64,000 bases of DNA from Heterostelium multicystogenum (Eukaryota; Evosea; Eumycetozoa; Acytosteliales; Acytosteliaceae), in assembly GCA_003667245.1 (NCBI GenBank), contig RCNN01000063.1:62001-126000 (forward strand). Reading direction: 5' to 3'. Positions 36,999-48,191 of the stretch are shown piece by piece. The notes below the pieces were generated by a model. The model did no database searches. It was given only the letters and a program-made list of their open reading frames with translations, and was not told the origin of the DNA. Position numbers and translations under genes: made by a program. Every line of letters starts with the position of its first letter. The first letter of the stretch is position 1.

Positions 36999-37546
36999 TT
37001 TAATAATAATTTATGTAAATGATTATATTAATAATTGAAGACTACAAATTGAATTGATTGATTTTACATTATTTCTAAGATTTGATGGAAAATGGCAAAA
37101 ATTGAAACCCAAAATCAAAACAAAGTAGATATTACTTTTTTTCAACGATTGAAATCTGATAATTCTCTTAAAACTATCAAAACCCAATTCCCCATTTTGG
37201 AATTTTATAGTATAAGTAACAGTTATTCTTTAACAACTTCAAAACTATTTAGTATAAACTTATAATTTGTACAAATAACTTTACTAATTTAGATTGTTGG
37301 GATGATCTAACTTCTGAATATTAAATCAATCTATCTTCAAACCAAAGTGACACTTAAGTGTAAAAATGTAAACTTGATAATGAAGTCACTTTGTAGCTAA
37401 TTTTTAAATGAAACATGGGAAAAAATAATAATAATAATGTTTTTTGTAAACAAATAAAGTTTATTTTTCTTATATAATTTTCAAGTATTTTAAGTTTTGT
37501 TTTGTTTTGTTTTTTTATGGGTTGCTTTGATTATATACTAGTTGAT
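36999..37546. other. Spacer, expansin-like promoter / sec61a 3' flank
   Basis: AT-rich, with a run of TTTTGTTTTGTTTTG near 37495. No gene was seen. Confidence 0.45.
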
Positions 37547-39043
37547 TTAGAATAAACCAGTCAATCCACTGAAATCTTGTTGTTCCTTGACAAAGGTTTC
37601 GAAGTATTGATAGATGATGGTAACGGCCAAGAGGATACCAGTACCAGAACCAATAGCACCCATGAAATCGGCAATAACGGTGAGAGCACCAATGCAAAGA
37701 CCACCAAAAGCGGCGGCAGTTGGGATGTAACGGTTGAGTTCCTTGACGAGGGAGGTATCACGGTGACCCTTCATGGTCATTTGTTGGTCACGGAGTTGCT
37801 TGGCAACATCACGTGCGCTTGAACCAGAGACTTCGATCCAGACCTTTGAGAACAAAGCGCAGGAGGTCAACATGAAGGCAATGTAGAAGATTGAGTGCAA
37901 TGGGTCAGCCAAAACAGCGGACATGGTTGGGTGGTGGGGAGATGTAGTAGGTCAAACCACCGGTTGGGATCATTCCTCCGTAGTCAGTAACCTTCCAGGC
38001 ACCGATCAAGTTGATCAAAATGTTGTCTGGGAAACGACGGTACAACAATTGGGAGACGAAATAGAGGTTGCTTACCAAGGCGGATTGCAAGATGATTGGG
38101 ATGTTAGAGGTGTAGAACAATTTGATTGGGTATGAACCTTGTTGTCCTCTCATACGAGTTGACTTGACTGGGAGATCGACACGGAAACCTTGGAAGTAGA
38201 TGACAACCAAGAAGATGAAAACGGTGGCGAGCAAGTTGGTGATGTTTGGAAGGTTTTGTCTGTAGAAGGCTTCCTTGAGGGCACGGACCTTGTCGGAACG
38301 GGTCAAGAGCAAGTGGAACAAAGCAATGACGGCACCCTCGAACTCAGTACCACGACCAGTGTTGACGGTGGTTGGTGAGAATGTCTTCCAGATGATGTTC
38401 TCGCAGATGTTGGTGGCAATGAACAAAGAAATACCAGAACCAATACCGTAACCCTTTTGGAGGAGCTCATCGAGCAACATGACAATGATACCGGCGAAGA
38501 AGAGTTGCAAGATGATCAAGAAAGCGTTACCGAATCCCAAAACAGCTGGATCACCATAGGTTCCGGACCAGATGTAAGCAGTACCTTGACCAATACAGAT
38601 CAACATACCAAACAACTTTGAGCAGCACTGAATAAATCTCTGTCTTCCTTGACGGATTGATCGATTTCAATCAACTTGGCACCAGCCAACAATTGCATAA
38701 CCATACCAGAGGTAACGATTGGACCGATACCCAACTCCATCAATGTACCTCTGTTGGAGGCCATAATAACCTTCATCCAATAGAATGGATCTGAAGAATC
38801 GTTTGATCTAATACCATACAATGGTACTTGACTGCAAACCAAAAAGATAAACAAAGACATAGCAGTCCATAGTACCTTCTCACGGAATTGAATCTATTGA
38901 AAAACAAATATTAGTGTTAAGTTCAATGCCATTACCACACGGGTACTTTAGCAATGATGAGTACATACTTTTCTGTCTGGTTGTGCTACTTCTGGAATTA
39001 AATGTGAGAATGGTTTCACAATATCTAAGAATCTGAAACCCAT
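37547..39043 (-). CDS. sec61a: Sec61 alpha translocon channel
   Basis: Protein-conducting channel of the ER membrane for cotranslational translocation. Exons 39043..38969 and 38893..37547, 473 residues, the usual family length. It starts [20 protein letters not shown] and has about ten membrane helices. Landmarks are the plug region near [60 protein letters not shown] and the cytosolic loop ending [20 protein letters not shown], then YYISPPP and the C-terminus GLTGLF. Two one-base errors split it: a missing A at 38627-38629 (AAQKLFGMLI expected) and an extra C at 37929-37931 ([16 protein letters not shown] expected). They cancel in frame overall. As this gene is essential in eukaryotes, errors are far more likely than decay. 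Confidence 0.96.
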
Positions 39044-41080
39044 TTTCTATATATATTTAGATCTGCTTTTTATATACAAACTTTTAAGATCAATGTTAGA
39101 AATTGACTTTTTGTTGACTTTCAAAAAAATTACTAAACAACCTGATTGACTGATTGACTGATTGATTGAATGATTGAAATGAGACCAATTATTTTTATGA
39201 TGTTATTAGTTGGTTGATTGATTGGTTGGTTGATTGGAGGATGGTTGAAAGTCAATCAGGAAGTTGACAAGTTGTTTAGTAATCAATGTTATAATTGTAT
39301 AACTTACATATATATAAATTTATAACAACAATATAATTTTAAAAAAGGGAAATAAATAATTTACAAATCAATTAAATTAAGAATTGATATAGTTTGCTTT
39401 TTTAAGATTATATAAATATATAAATAACAGTTGGTGATAAATATGTTATATATATTATTAGGTCGGTATTAGTCAAATGTTGCGCAGTTACTGAAATAAA
39501 GAAAAACAAAAAACAAACCAAAATGAATAGAGGGAATGGAATGTGATCATCAACAGCAGCATTCAATTTTTCATGTTGTGTCACTCACCCAACTCCAAAA
39601 AAACAATTAAAAACACATGATACCCACAGCCACATGCACTCTAAAAAAAAGTCAAAGTGCTGAACTTCTAGACACTGACTTTTTGGAATGTTTTTTTTTT
39701 TTTGGAAACTCTAAAAAATTTAAAAAAAAACTCAAGAAATTTCTTTTGATGCATTCTGGTCATTTGATGTTTCAATATTAATTTTAGTGATTCATGCTGA
39801 ATTGTGCCAATTTGACCAGTCAAAAAGTCAAATTAATATATTAAGTATTTGGCAGGTTTAATTAGTATAAATTTATATTCATGCCAAGGGTCCAGATAAA
39901 TTGACTCGTGAGTCAAGATATGACTCAGAAATGTATACACATATAAATAATGGATTAAAAATAGATAGACTTATCAGACTTTTCATGCTAAATGTCAAAA
40001 TGTAAATGTAATGTATAACAAAAGTGTTTGTTTCATGAATTTAATGCTTGGTTGCACCTATGAGATAAAAAGACTTATGAAACAAAAAACTTATGAGATA
40101 TAAAGACTATTGAGAGATAAAAAGGCTGATTGCTAACTCAAAAAGAAAGCGGATTGGTTGCATTTTTTTTGTAGTTCGTTCGACTGTCTCACAATTTAAG
40201 TAAAAAATGAAAAAAAAAGATTCGAATATTTTTTTTAAATAAAATTGCAAGAACACTCTATTACTTTTACTCTCAAAAACGAATAGTTTATTCATTATTT
40301 TTACTTACTTAGTTGGATGTTTAGTTATTGTTTGGCGATTCTATCATTTTGATTTGTTTTTATAAATGTAAGTTTTGACATCACAAATCTCTGAATACAA
40401 TAATACTATCAACAATAACAATTACTTAATAATAATAATTAATTTAAATGATGATTCAACTTTATCATATTCATTTGATCATCCGTTCTGGATCGATTAT
40501 TTGATACTCCTTGATGAGTATAATACATAGTTACTCTGACCTTAAACAATACAACAACCATCTACCTATAAATTAAATTCAAATTTAAATTCTTACTAAC
40601 TTTTTCTTTAATCTAATCTAGAAACTTTATTCTGTTTGAAATTCCCTGTTATTGATTTGATCTTTGTTTTCTGATTGATATGATTTATAATTTAAATAAA
40701 ATATATGATCTTTCTTTAAAATCAAAACAGTATTATCTTTCATTTGTAGCTTTATTGTTTTTTGAGTTGATTTATGACTATTCCAAAACTGTTTTAACAT
40801 ACTCCCACAGCCAATACAACTGACTCGTTTTTGGAAAGTTCAAAACACTCGTAATTTATATAAATATTGTCGTTGGATAATTCCGTCAATGGTCACAAGT
40901 CTGGCTTTACTCGGATATTTTATAAAATAATAATATCTTGTTGACAAGATAAATTTCAAATCACCTATTAAGATTTTGTTAATTTTTTAAAAATTTAATA
41001 ATTGAACTTTTAACAAATCTTATTATGTGGTTATTGTTTGCATTGCAAGAAGCACCATCACTATTAGCAAATCCTATCAA
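39044..41080. other. Long divergent intergenic region
   Basis: 2 kb between sec61a and the BPI-like gene. It contains GATTGACTGATTG-type repeats and an interrupted inverted repeat (39129-39283, listed separately), long A/T runs at 39630-39730, and otherwise AT-rich DNA. A 62-codon minus ORF at 40107-40295 is Phe/Lys-rich and not credible. No tRNA or snRNA pattern was recognised. Confidence 0.5.
39129..39283. repeat. Interrupted inverted repeat upstream of sec61a
   Basis: Left arm ATTACTAAACAAC directly followed by CTGATTGAC at 39129-39150. The right arm has the reverse complements GTCAATCAG (39251-39259) and GTTGTTTAGTAAT (39271-39283) separated by 11 extra bases. The middle is made of GATT/GGTT units. 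It may be a small degenerate mobile-element remnant or a foldback structure. No target-site duplication is evident. Confidence 0.5.
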
Positions 41081-42686
41081 ATGAAAAATAAGAAGTTATA
41101 CATTCAAATCTTGTCGCTTATACTGGTGTTGAGCCACATTGTCAGCAGTCAGGGTCAGGCGGGTCAGTATGGTCCTGCGGGTCTCTACCTGGGTCTTTCA
41201 TCTGATCTTATCTCCAGCCTCGGTGCTACTGTAAATATCTTTCACTTCGCATTAGAATCACAGCGGAGTCAATTAGCGAACGATCTTCAAATTTCTAACA
41301 CCCGATCTATTCTAATAGTTTACAACTCAATTGACCAACTATGCCGAAAACTACAATATTCCAGACCAATCTGGAAGCTCAAGTGGTACATCCTACACAT
41401 TCTCAAATTTCCAGGTATCTTTGAACTTGAATGAGTTCTTTTTCAACATGGTCACCACCAACACTTTCAGCGCCGGTTGGGCAGATACTCAGTTCAAAAT
41501 TCAATGGAACTACCATATTTGTGTAAATACTATTTTCAACCCATGCGAAAATGGATACATCCAGGTCTACACTACTACCACCAGTCCAAGCGATGCTGTC
41601 ACTCTCTCCACTGATTTAACTATCGACTACTCCACTGAGACTCCAGACATAAGTGCTCAGTCAACTACCCTTGTATTTAGCCAAGGTCTCATTCAAATCT
41701 ATGTCAAGTGCACCAATGCTATCTGCATTGTTCCAGTCGATGACATCGCAAACATGGTCGCCAACGACTTTGTTCCAACTGTCACCAATGGTATTACTAG
41801 CGAACTCAACACTATGTTGCCAACATTAGTCAGCCGTTTCAATCCAATTGTTCAACTCCCAACTCAACTCAATGGAAATACCCTCCAAATGAATCTCACT
41901 GGAACATTGGTACAGGCTTACACTGGAAGTGGATTGACCCCAATGCAAACCGCTGAGCTTTATGGCCAGTTGTCAGCAATCAAGGATGGTAGCACCTTCC
42001 AACCACCAATCCAACCAGCCTTCATTCCCGATGCCTCCTATCTCGAGAACCTCCTAGGACCAATTGAGTTGACCATCACACCATTTTTCTTCCAAAACAT
42101 TATTTACACCGGTATGCATGCTCTTCTTCCATTGACTATTAACCCATCAGAAGTTCCCGCCGCATCACCAGTCCAATTGAATACCTCTGATTCTTTCTTC
42201 TCCCAAGTTGCACCAGGACTACTAAACTATCCAAACTTGGGACTACAACTTCAAGTTTCTGGTCCACAAAGAATTCCACAAATCTTATTCAACTCCACCG
42301 GAATTTGTGCTAGTTTCGATGTTGCACTTGATTTCACCATCCTTTCTGATCCACCCAAGGCTGCATTCTCAGTGGACATTGAACTCCAAATGGAGATCTA
42401 CAGCGATGCCACAGCAATTTCAACATCTGTCGTCCAAATCGACACTAAGCTCCTCAATCTTCTTCCAAACGCAACAATCACCTCATCCGAGGTAGGAGCT
42501 GTTGATCCAACTGGATTCGACCAATTGGCTCAAATGCTCCAAGCCGAAATCAACTTCCCAACATTCAACATGACAGCTCCAAGCGAAATTATACTCTCAA
42601 GTATCGAAGTATTATACGGAGAAGACATTATTCAAGTACCAATCATTGCTTCCCTCGCCAACACCATCGACTTTTTTAAGAAATAA
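41081..42686 (+). CDS. BPI/LBP/CETP-family lipid-binding protein
   Basis: Secreted lipid-transfer or LPS-binding family; in bacteria-eating amoebae such proteins are thought to act on bacterial envelopes. Exons 41081..41230 and 41319..42686, 505 residues, phases close at 0 without correction. It opens with a signal peptide after MKNKKLY (IQILSLILVLSHIVSS), then GPAGLYLGLSSDLISSLGAT, typical of the N-terminal barrel start. The intron GTAAAT...CTAATAG removes an apparent frameshift. TYTFSNFQVSLNLNE matches the barrel strand pattern. Two cysteines in each half (CVNTIFNPC; CTNAIC) could form disulfides. The C-terminal barrel includes GLLNYPNLGLQLQVSG and ends IIASLANTIDFFKK. Family assignment rests on length, pattern and the N-terminal motif rather than on an invariant catalytic site. 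The ligand is unknown. Confidence 0.8.
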
Positions 42687-42917
42687 ATAACAATATCCAC
42701 ATATTAGTTTGTATTTAATTATGTCCAAAAATCTACTGTCTGTCAACATATTAATAATCCAAATTGTGACATAATACTAATAAGAAATACTGAGAACTGC
42801 AACGAATAATTGTTATTAAATATAAAATAGTTGTTATCCATTAATTATTTAATTTATTATGTATTGGAATGTCATCGAATCCAGAGATAAAAACCAATCC
42901 AATACAGAAGATTAAAT

Positions 42918-43708
42918 TTATCCACCCTTCTTCTTTGATACACCAACAGTTCTACCACGTCTACCGGTAGTCTTGGTCTTTTGACCTCTGACACGGAGAC
43001 CCATGTGGTGTCTAATACCACGATGAGCTCTGATCTTCTTCAAACGTTCGAGATCTTCTCTGTATTTGACATCAAGTTGATTGGCAAGAGCTTGAGAGTA
43101 CTTTCCGTCCTTAATGTCCTTTTTGTCTGTTCAAGAACCAAGCTGGGATGTTGTATTGTCTTGGGTGATTCAAGATGGTGGTAAGTCTTTCGACTTCTTC
43201 CTTGCTGAGCTCACCAGCTCTATAATTTAAAAAGTAGTTGGTCCGAAATTAGCATTAATTCTTGCTCTGATGATCTACAATACATACCTCTTTTGGAGAT
43301 CGACGTCAGCCTTCTTACAGACGAGATTGGCGAATCTACGACCGATACCCTTGACGTTGGTCAAGGCGTACATGATCTTACGTCTACCGTCTACGTTGGT
43401 GTTGTAGATACGGATGATGTGTTGGAAGTTTTCTGGGAGAATCAAGGACTATAATATGGAGAATCCATGTTAGATACAATGTTCTTGTTTCAGTGCGTCT
43501 GTCATATGTTCATCTGTTGTTAATCCACATCATCCACTGCATATGACAAACTAACACCTGTGTAATATAATAATCTCTATCTCTCTTATCTTATCTCAAT
43601 CATACCATTGTAACAAAACTCGCAGTAAAAGGGTAGTTTAGATTTCAATGAGTAGTATTTGAGTGCAGTGAGTCGACTCTCGGGTGGCACATCCCACAGC
43701 CCAACCAT
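42918..43708 (-). CDS. rps18: Ribosomal protein S18 (uS13)
   Basis: Small-subunit protein at the head of the 40S ribosome. Exons: ATG only (43708..43706), 43448..43288 and 43219..42918; 154 residues. A 257-nt intron separates the start codon from codon 2, a placement common in dictyostelid ribosomal protein genes. Motifs are [72 protein letters not shown] and [20 protein letters not shown]. One A is extra in the run 43120-43124: the expected [16 protein letters not shown] is restored by removing it. Because the protein is essential, this is one of the clearest cases of a sequence error in the window. The gene is convergent with the BPI-like gene and 167 bp downstream of the SMN gene on the same strand. 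Confidence 0.96.
43449..43705 (-). ncRNA. Possible structured RNA in rps18 intron 1
   Basis: The intron is two to four times longer than most others here and contains an 8-bp inverted repeat, GTCATATG / CATATGAC at 43501-43508 and 43540-43547, closing a 31-nt loop. Ribosomal-protein introns often host snoRNAs. No perfect C/D or H/ACA box set was found, so this is only a candidate. Confidence 0.2.
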
Positions 43709-43875
43709 AGTGACACTCCTCGCAAAAAATGAAAAAAATAAAAAATAAAATTGAAAAAATAAAAATTCACGAATTCAATGGAAGTTCGGCGGCGCAACTT
43801 CTCAGCTCACAGTGTGTATGTACATGTCGATCGAGTCCGATTTATTAAATAATATTAATATCTTATTGTTACTGT

Positions 43876-44779
43876 TTATTGTTGGTTCATTGAGGACTCA
43901 CGCTGTCTCTTTCGTTCTTGGTAGATTCCCGTGTAGTACCCGCTGTAGTACCAACTCAGAAGAAGGTCACCCAACTCGTCACTTAACTCAAGATTTGGAG
44001 GTAATGGTGGAAATGGTGGAGGTGGTGGCAGTGCAGTTGCTTGATGATATTGTCCCATATAGGGTTCGTTTGACATGCGTTGTTGGTATTGGTACTTTGG
44101 GTATGGTTGTTGTTGGTATGGGCTATAGAATTGTTGGTGATAGTATTGTTGATAATATTGCTGCTGGTGTTGCTCGTCTATCATTGTGTTACTCTGACTA
44201 CTATTACTATTGCTTTTAGCATTTGGCTTTTTCTTCATCTGAGCTTCGTTTATACTATTTGGTTGCTGGTGTTGCTGTTGTATTTTCTTTGTGTGGACCT
44301 TTTGTTTATTTGGAGTAGTCGAGGGAGACAATGATGAGGGTTCATTCTTTTGTTTAATTGGTGGAGTACTATTGCTATTGCTATTGATATTTGTAGTCGT
44401 AGTTGTCGAGCTAGATTTCTTCTTATCTGTATTATTATTGTTTTGTTTTGGCTTATCAGAGTATAAGCTATGTGAATTCTAGACCAAAAGTAGATAGATG
44501 TTAGAAAATTGAACATTTGAATATAGATCTAGTTGTCAGTGTGCTTTGGTTTGTTGGCAATACATACAATATATTGATTGATAGCTTGATCATATGCGTC
44601 AATTAGAGAGGTATCGTCCAGACTTCATCGTTTTCATCTTGATATTGATCAGCCATGTCATTTTCATCCTCATCAGTATTCATATTATTGTTGTTGTTTA
44701 TATATTTATTATTATAGCTAAACATGAGAGAATCAGTTTCAGTTATAACTCTATTGTGTGATTGTTGTTTCGAAGACAT
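43876..44779 (-). CDS. smn1: Survival motor neuron (SMN) homologue, no Tudor domain seen
   Basis: Core of the SMN complex that assembles Sm rings on spliceosomal snRNAs. Exons 44779..44568 and 44478..43876, about 271 residues. N-terminal Gemin2-binding motif: [20 protein letters not shown] at about residues 52-71. C-terminal Pro-rich stretch ([12 protein letters not shown]) followed by the self-associating YG box: [19 protein letters not shown]. Between them lie about 150 residues rich in Asn, Ser, Thr, Gln and Tyr, and no Tudor barrel can be recognised, as in fission yeast Smn1. One G is missing at 44618-44619: VWTIPL-stop becomes [11 protein letters not shown] and the exon length becomes a multiple of three. 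Start chosen at the only ATG upstream of the motif with a clean leader. The assignment rests on both diagnostic motifs in the right order. Confidence 0.87.
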
Positions 44780-45656
44780 CTATTATTAACTAACAGCTCA
44801 ATAGTAATAATCATAAAAGAACCCACTTTAAAAAATCATATCATATAAAGTGGAAATTTCATCAAACAATAAAAACCAAAACCAAATAAATACTATTAAT
44901 TAATCTCTGCAGAATCAATGTATAATAAAAAATATCAATCAACATGGAAACTACTTAATATAATCATAATCATGTCAAAATTAGAAAATAATAGCAATCA
45001 TTTAGTTCTAATATTATCAAAAAAAAGTAATTAAATAGATGGAAATAAATTTAGAAGATATAAAAGAAATGATTATTATATAATTATTGATGAAATAATA
45101 CTTAATATTGATTATTTGATAATCTAAATTTGAGTTGGGGTTTCATCAGATAAAAGATATGTTATTTGGCTGATCACCACAGAGTGAGTGTAAGTGTAAG
45201 TGTGGTATTAAATTTAGTACAAAATGAAATAGATTATAGTAATTTAGTTAGGTACACCACCTATAATTCCATATATTTAAAAATATATTTGTTATGAATG
45301 AATTTAATTTAAAACAATTATATTGTTGTTGTATTTTAATATTATTTGTTTGATATACATTAATAAAAAAGTAGTTGACTGATCAAAATCACTATATTAT
45401 CACAATAATATCATATAATATCATATAATATATTGTAATATTAAACAGAGGTGTTTATACTTTTTTTGACTTGATTAAACTAAGTTACTAATACTGATTC
45501 AACTGCAAAAGTATTCATCATTTTTACAACTTGAAAAATATTAATAATAATATTTGCATGCATCGATTGATTGCAAAATCATATTAAAATAGCATTACAT
45601 ACTTTACAATTGTAGTTGTTTTTAATCAGTTAGTTAGTTGTTTGGTGTCGTAAGAA
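44780..45656. other. Divergent promoter region smn1 / PH-like gene
   Basis: AT-rich, with TATCATATAATATCATATAATA direct repeats at about 45400-45430 and a GTGAGTGTAAGTGTAAGTGTG repeat near 45185. No gene was seen. Confidence 0.45.
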
Positions 45657-46944
45657 ATGCAGCAACCTCATTCACCTAATTCTATGACATCTGTGCAACA
45701 ACAGCAACAGCACAATAGTGGCGGCTCTACAACCAGTAGCTCGTTATCTCCTTCACATTCGTCAGCTTCACTTGGCCATCATGAGCAGCCTTTGGAAGAG
45801 AAATATGCTGACACCTCACTTTATCCACTGCCAGTTCGCTTTGAGAAGCTGATCCCACTCGACGAGCGATACATCACACATGCGACATTCTTAAAGAACA
45901 AAACAGAGACGAGTTTCATTGGTTTGCTAACGAGCTCAAAGTTCTACTGTGTCGACCCAGACACCAACAAGCAAAAATGGATCATCAATCTATTTGATAT
46001 ACACTCGGTCGAGGGTGAGGAATCAATTGATCCAAAAACGTTGAAAATAGTCTATCACATCAGACCCTCAAGCAGCGGCGCTAGCATCAGTAGTGGCAAT
46101 CTAAATAGCAGTATCATGGGAAAGGACAGCAGCATGGCTGGTGGCGGTGGAGGTGGATTGAGCAGCAGCGTCGATAATAACATGGAGCCATCGCCACCAG
46201 ACTCACCAGTCATCAGCGGCGGAGGTTCACATCGCTCCAACACCTCCAACGCACTTAAAAAGGCTGCCACTGCCTTAGAAAGCAGTTTTATTGGTGAAAA
46301 GATATTCATAGCAGAGTCCGAGGACATTAGAGACCAGTGGCTGGTAGCCATTCGTCTGTTGATACGAAACTACTTCCAAAAGATATTCGAGCAGTCATTC
46401 ATACCGGCACCAGCTATCTATCAACTACATCTTTACGTGTATAAAACAAACCGAAAAGGCAAGAACCAAATAAGATGTATTTTAATTTCAACCGAGAGAT
46501 TCTACAATATTAGTGTGAAGCAGAATTTGGAACTTGGCAAAGTTAAGGTATGTCTTTGTGATCTCATCTCATCGCAACATCCAAAAGGTTGCTAACTAAT
46601 ATTCTTGTTTGACAGTGGTCATTCCCCATTACAGCATTGAAGAATGTCCAAATATTCAAGTCGCCAACCAATTTGCTAGTTTTAAATCTCGATAACAAGG
46701 AGAATTCAAAAGTAAAAGATACACAACAATTCATACTTAGAGATATCTTTGAAAGAAACCTTGTGTATGTATATACTGCCTAACAACAATAACAACAATA
46801 ACAACCGACAATGTATACTAACAAACTTCATTCAACAGTGTAAATGAAATAAGAAGATTGTATAATAGAGCTACAAAACAGCATTTAACAAAAGAAGAAA
46901 AGGATGAGAACCAAACCAAGAAGGGAACATTTAAGATAAAGTAA
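45657..46944 (+). CDS. PH-like domain protein, unknown
   Basis: Three exons, 45657..46547, 46616..46764, 46839..46944, phases close, about 381 residues. After a Gln/Ser-rich N-terminus, residues 55-130 and 210-255 together look like one pleckstrin-homology-type barrel (TSFIGLLTSSKFYCVDPDTN, WIINLFDIHSVEG) completed by a C-terminal helix (SEDIRDQWLVAIRLLIRNYF). A Ser/Gly-rich insert of about 80 residues (GGGGGGLSSS) interrupts it. A second PH/GRAM-like unit follows from YQLHLYVYKTNRKGKNQIRC to the basic C-terminal helix (VNEIRRLYNRATKQHL). PH-type units commonly bind phosphoinositides or small GTPases. The assignment is by strand pattern only and no named family is recognised. It has no signal peptide or membrane helix, so it is probably cytosolic or peripheral. 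Confidence 0.65.
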
Positions 46945-47225
46945 ACAACAACAACAACAATTAACTTTTGAATAAACAACCATTAATATTGTTTAAAACA
47001 TTCAGATTACTCACTCATGACTACAAATACATTAAACATACATATATATACACATCATATATATATAATAAACATATGTTATTTACAAAACAATAGATTC
47101 ATGTTAAACTTTTTTTAGATATAGATAGATAGATTAGGGGAAGGGGGGATAAATAGATGGGCAGAATGACTCCCAGTAGATAGATATTATGATCATCATA
47201 ATTCGATAGTTTTCAAATCTTTCAA

Positions 47226-47470
47226 ATGAAGTTTCAAAATGTAGTAATAATGGTGTTATTGACATTTGTTAAAATAGGAGAATTGAGTAAAGCCAAATTG
47301 TAGGTCAATTGCTCACCCTGCCAACACTCTGCAGCACATACAAAAACAAAAAATGTTTCAATGTGTTTAAGTCAGTTTGTACATTTGATGTTTTAAAAAC
47401 AAATTGGACATGTGAGATTGGGTGTGTGTGTTGGGTGTCAAGTTGCAAATTTGTTTTGACGTTTAACTGA
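47226..47470 (+). CDS. Possible small secreted Cys-rich peptide
   Basis: A tentative 81-residue protein. The ATG at 47226 opens MKFQNVVIMVLLTFVKIGEL, signal-peptide-like. The frame then stops at TTG-TAG. If one G is missing there (TTGGTA expected, the same G undercall seen elsewhere in this window), it continues openly to 47470 with eight cysteines (LCSTYKNKKC, SVCTF, WTCEIGCVCW, SSCKF). A 35-nt GTAGGT...GCAG segment could alternatively be spliced, but that is too short for a typical intron here. The Cys content partly reflects GTGTGTGT-rich DNA, so this may be chance. Confidence 0.25.
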
Positions 47471-48038
47471 TGCCAAACACATGATGTATCACACCTGGTT
47501 TTCCAAAGTTGTTTGGTACACGAGGGGGTAATATACTTTTATATTTTGCAAAAACAGTAGTATTCTCAAAGAAACACACTCATTCCAAACAAACTACATC
47601 ATTATTACTAAAATTGATTTTTTTAATGATTTATTGTTTGTTTAATTAAACAAAACCAAAAATAATCTCGTAAATTAAGTTTTTCAGCAGTTAATATTTA
47701 TGAAAGTGAAAAATTAAGGTGAATCATTCATATTATCATATTATTAATAGAACCATTTTAGCAACCACAGCAAGTCAATCACAAATCCAAAGTTCCAATC
47801 GAGTTCCATAGGTTCCATCCTTCATTTATGCAATATTTTTTTAACGAAGTGGCTTCGCAACTTTTCAACTAATCGATAAACTACACTTCCTAAAATAGAG
47901 TAAGTAAAACTCCACTCCTGAACCTTGAGAATCATAGTGTTTAAATTGAAAAAGATACTTTTGATCGATTTGTTTTTTTTTTAATTAAATCGATAATTAT
48001 TATGATTGTTTCAGTTTTTGTTTGACAAACTGGAAAAC

Positions 48039-48059
48039 TATAAATAAAGATTGTTTTTC
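48039..48059 (+). promoter_or_regulatory. TATA box and T run
   Basis: TATAAATA followed by GATTGTTTTTCT, about 150 bp before the ATG of the ABCG half-transporter. TATA plus oligo-dT is the usual core promoter arrangement in dictyostelids. Confidence 0.4.
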
Positions 48060-48191
48060 TATTCATATGGAAATTAAAACTAATATATCTTCAATCTAAA
48101 TTTCCTTTCCTCTATCTTTATTTATTTTATCTATCTATTATTGTACAGGTTTTTAGAAATATTATTATTAATTTTAAAATATAAATAAAAA

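Larger units (their letters stand above)
46945..48191. other. Intergenic region before the ABCG half-transporter
   Basis: 1.25 kb. It holds GATAGATAGATAG near 47120, a G-rich patch (AGGGGAAGGGGGGATAAA) near 47137, a possible small Cys-rich ORF at 47226-47470 (listed separately), and a promoter-like TATAAATA followed by a T run at 48039-48059. Confidence 0.45.

Noticed and set aside
41231..41318. Apparent frameshift in the BPI-like gene
   Set aside because: A clean 88-nt GT-AG intron (GTAAAT...CTAATAG) joins phase 0 to phase 0 and removes the problem.
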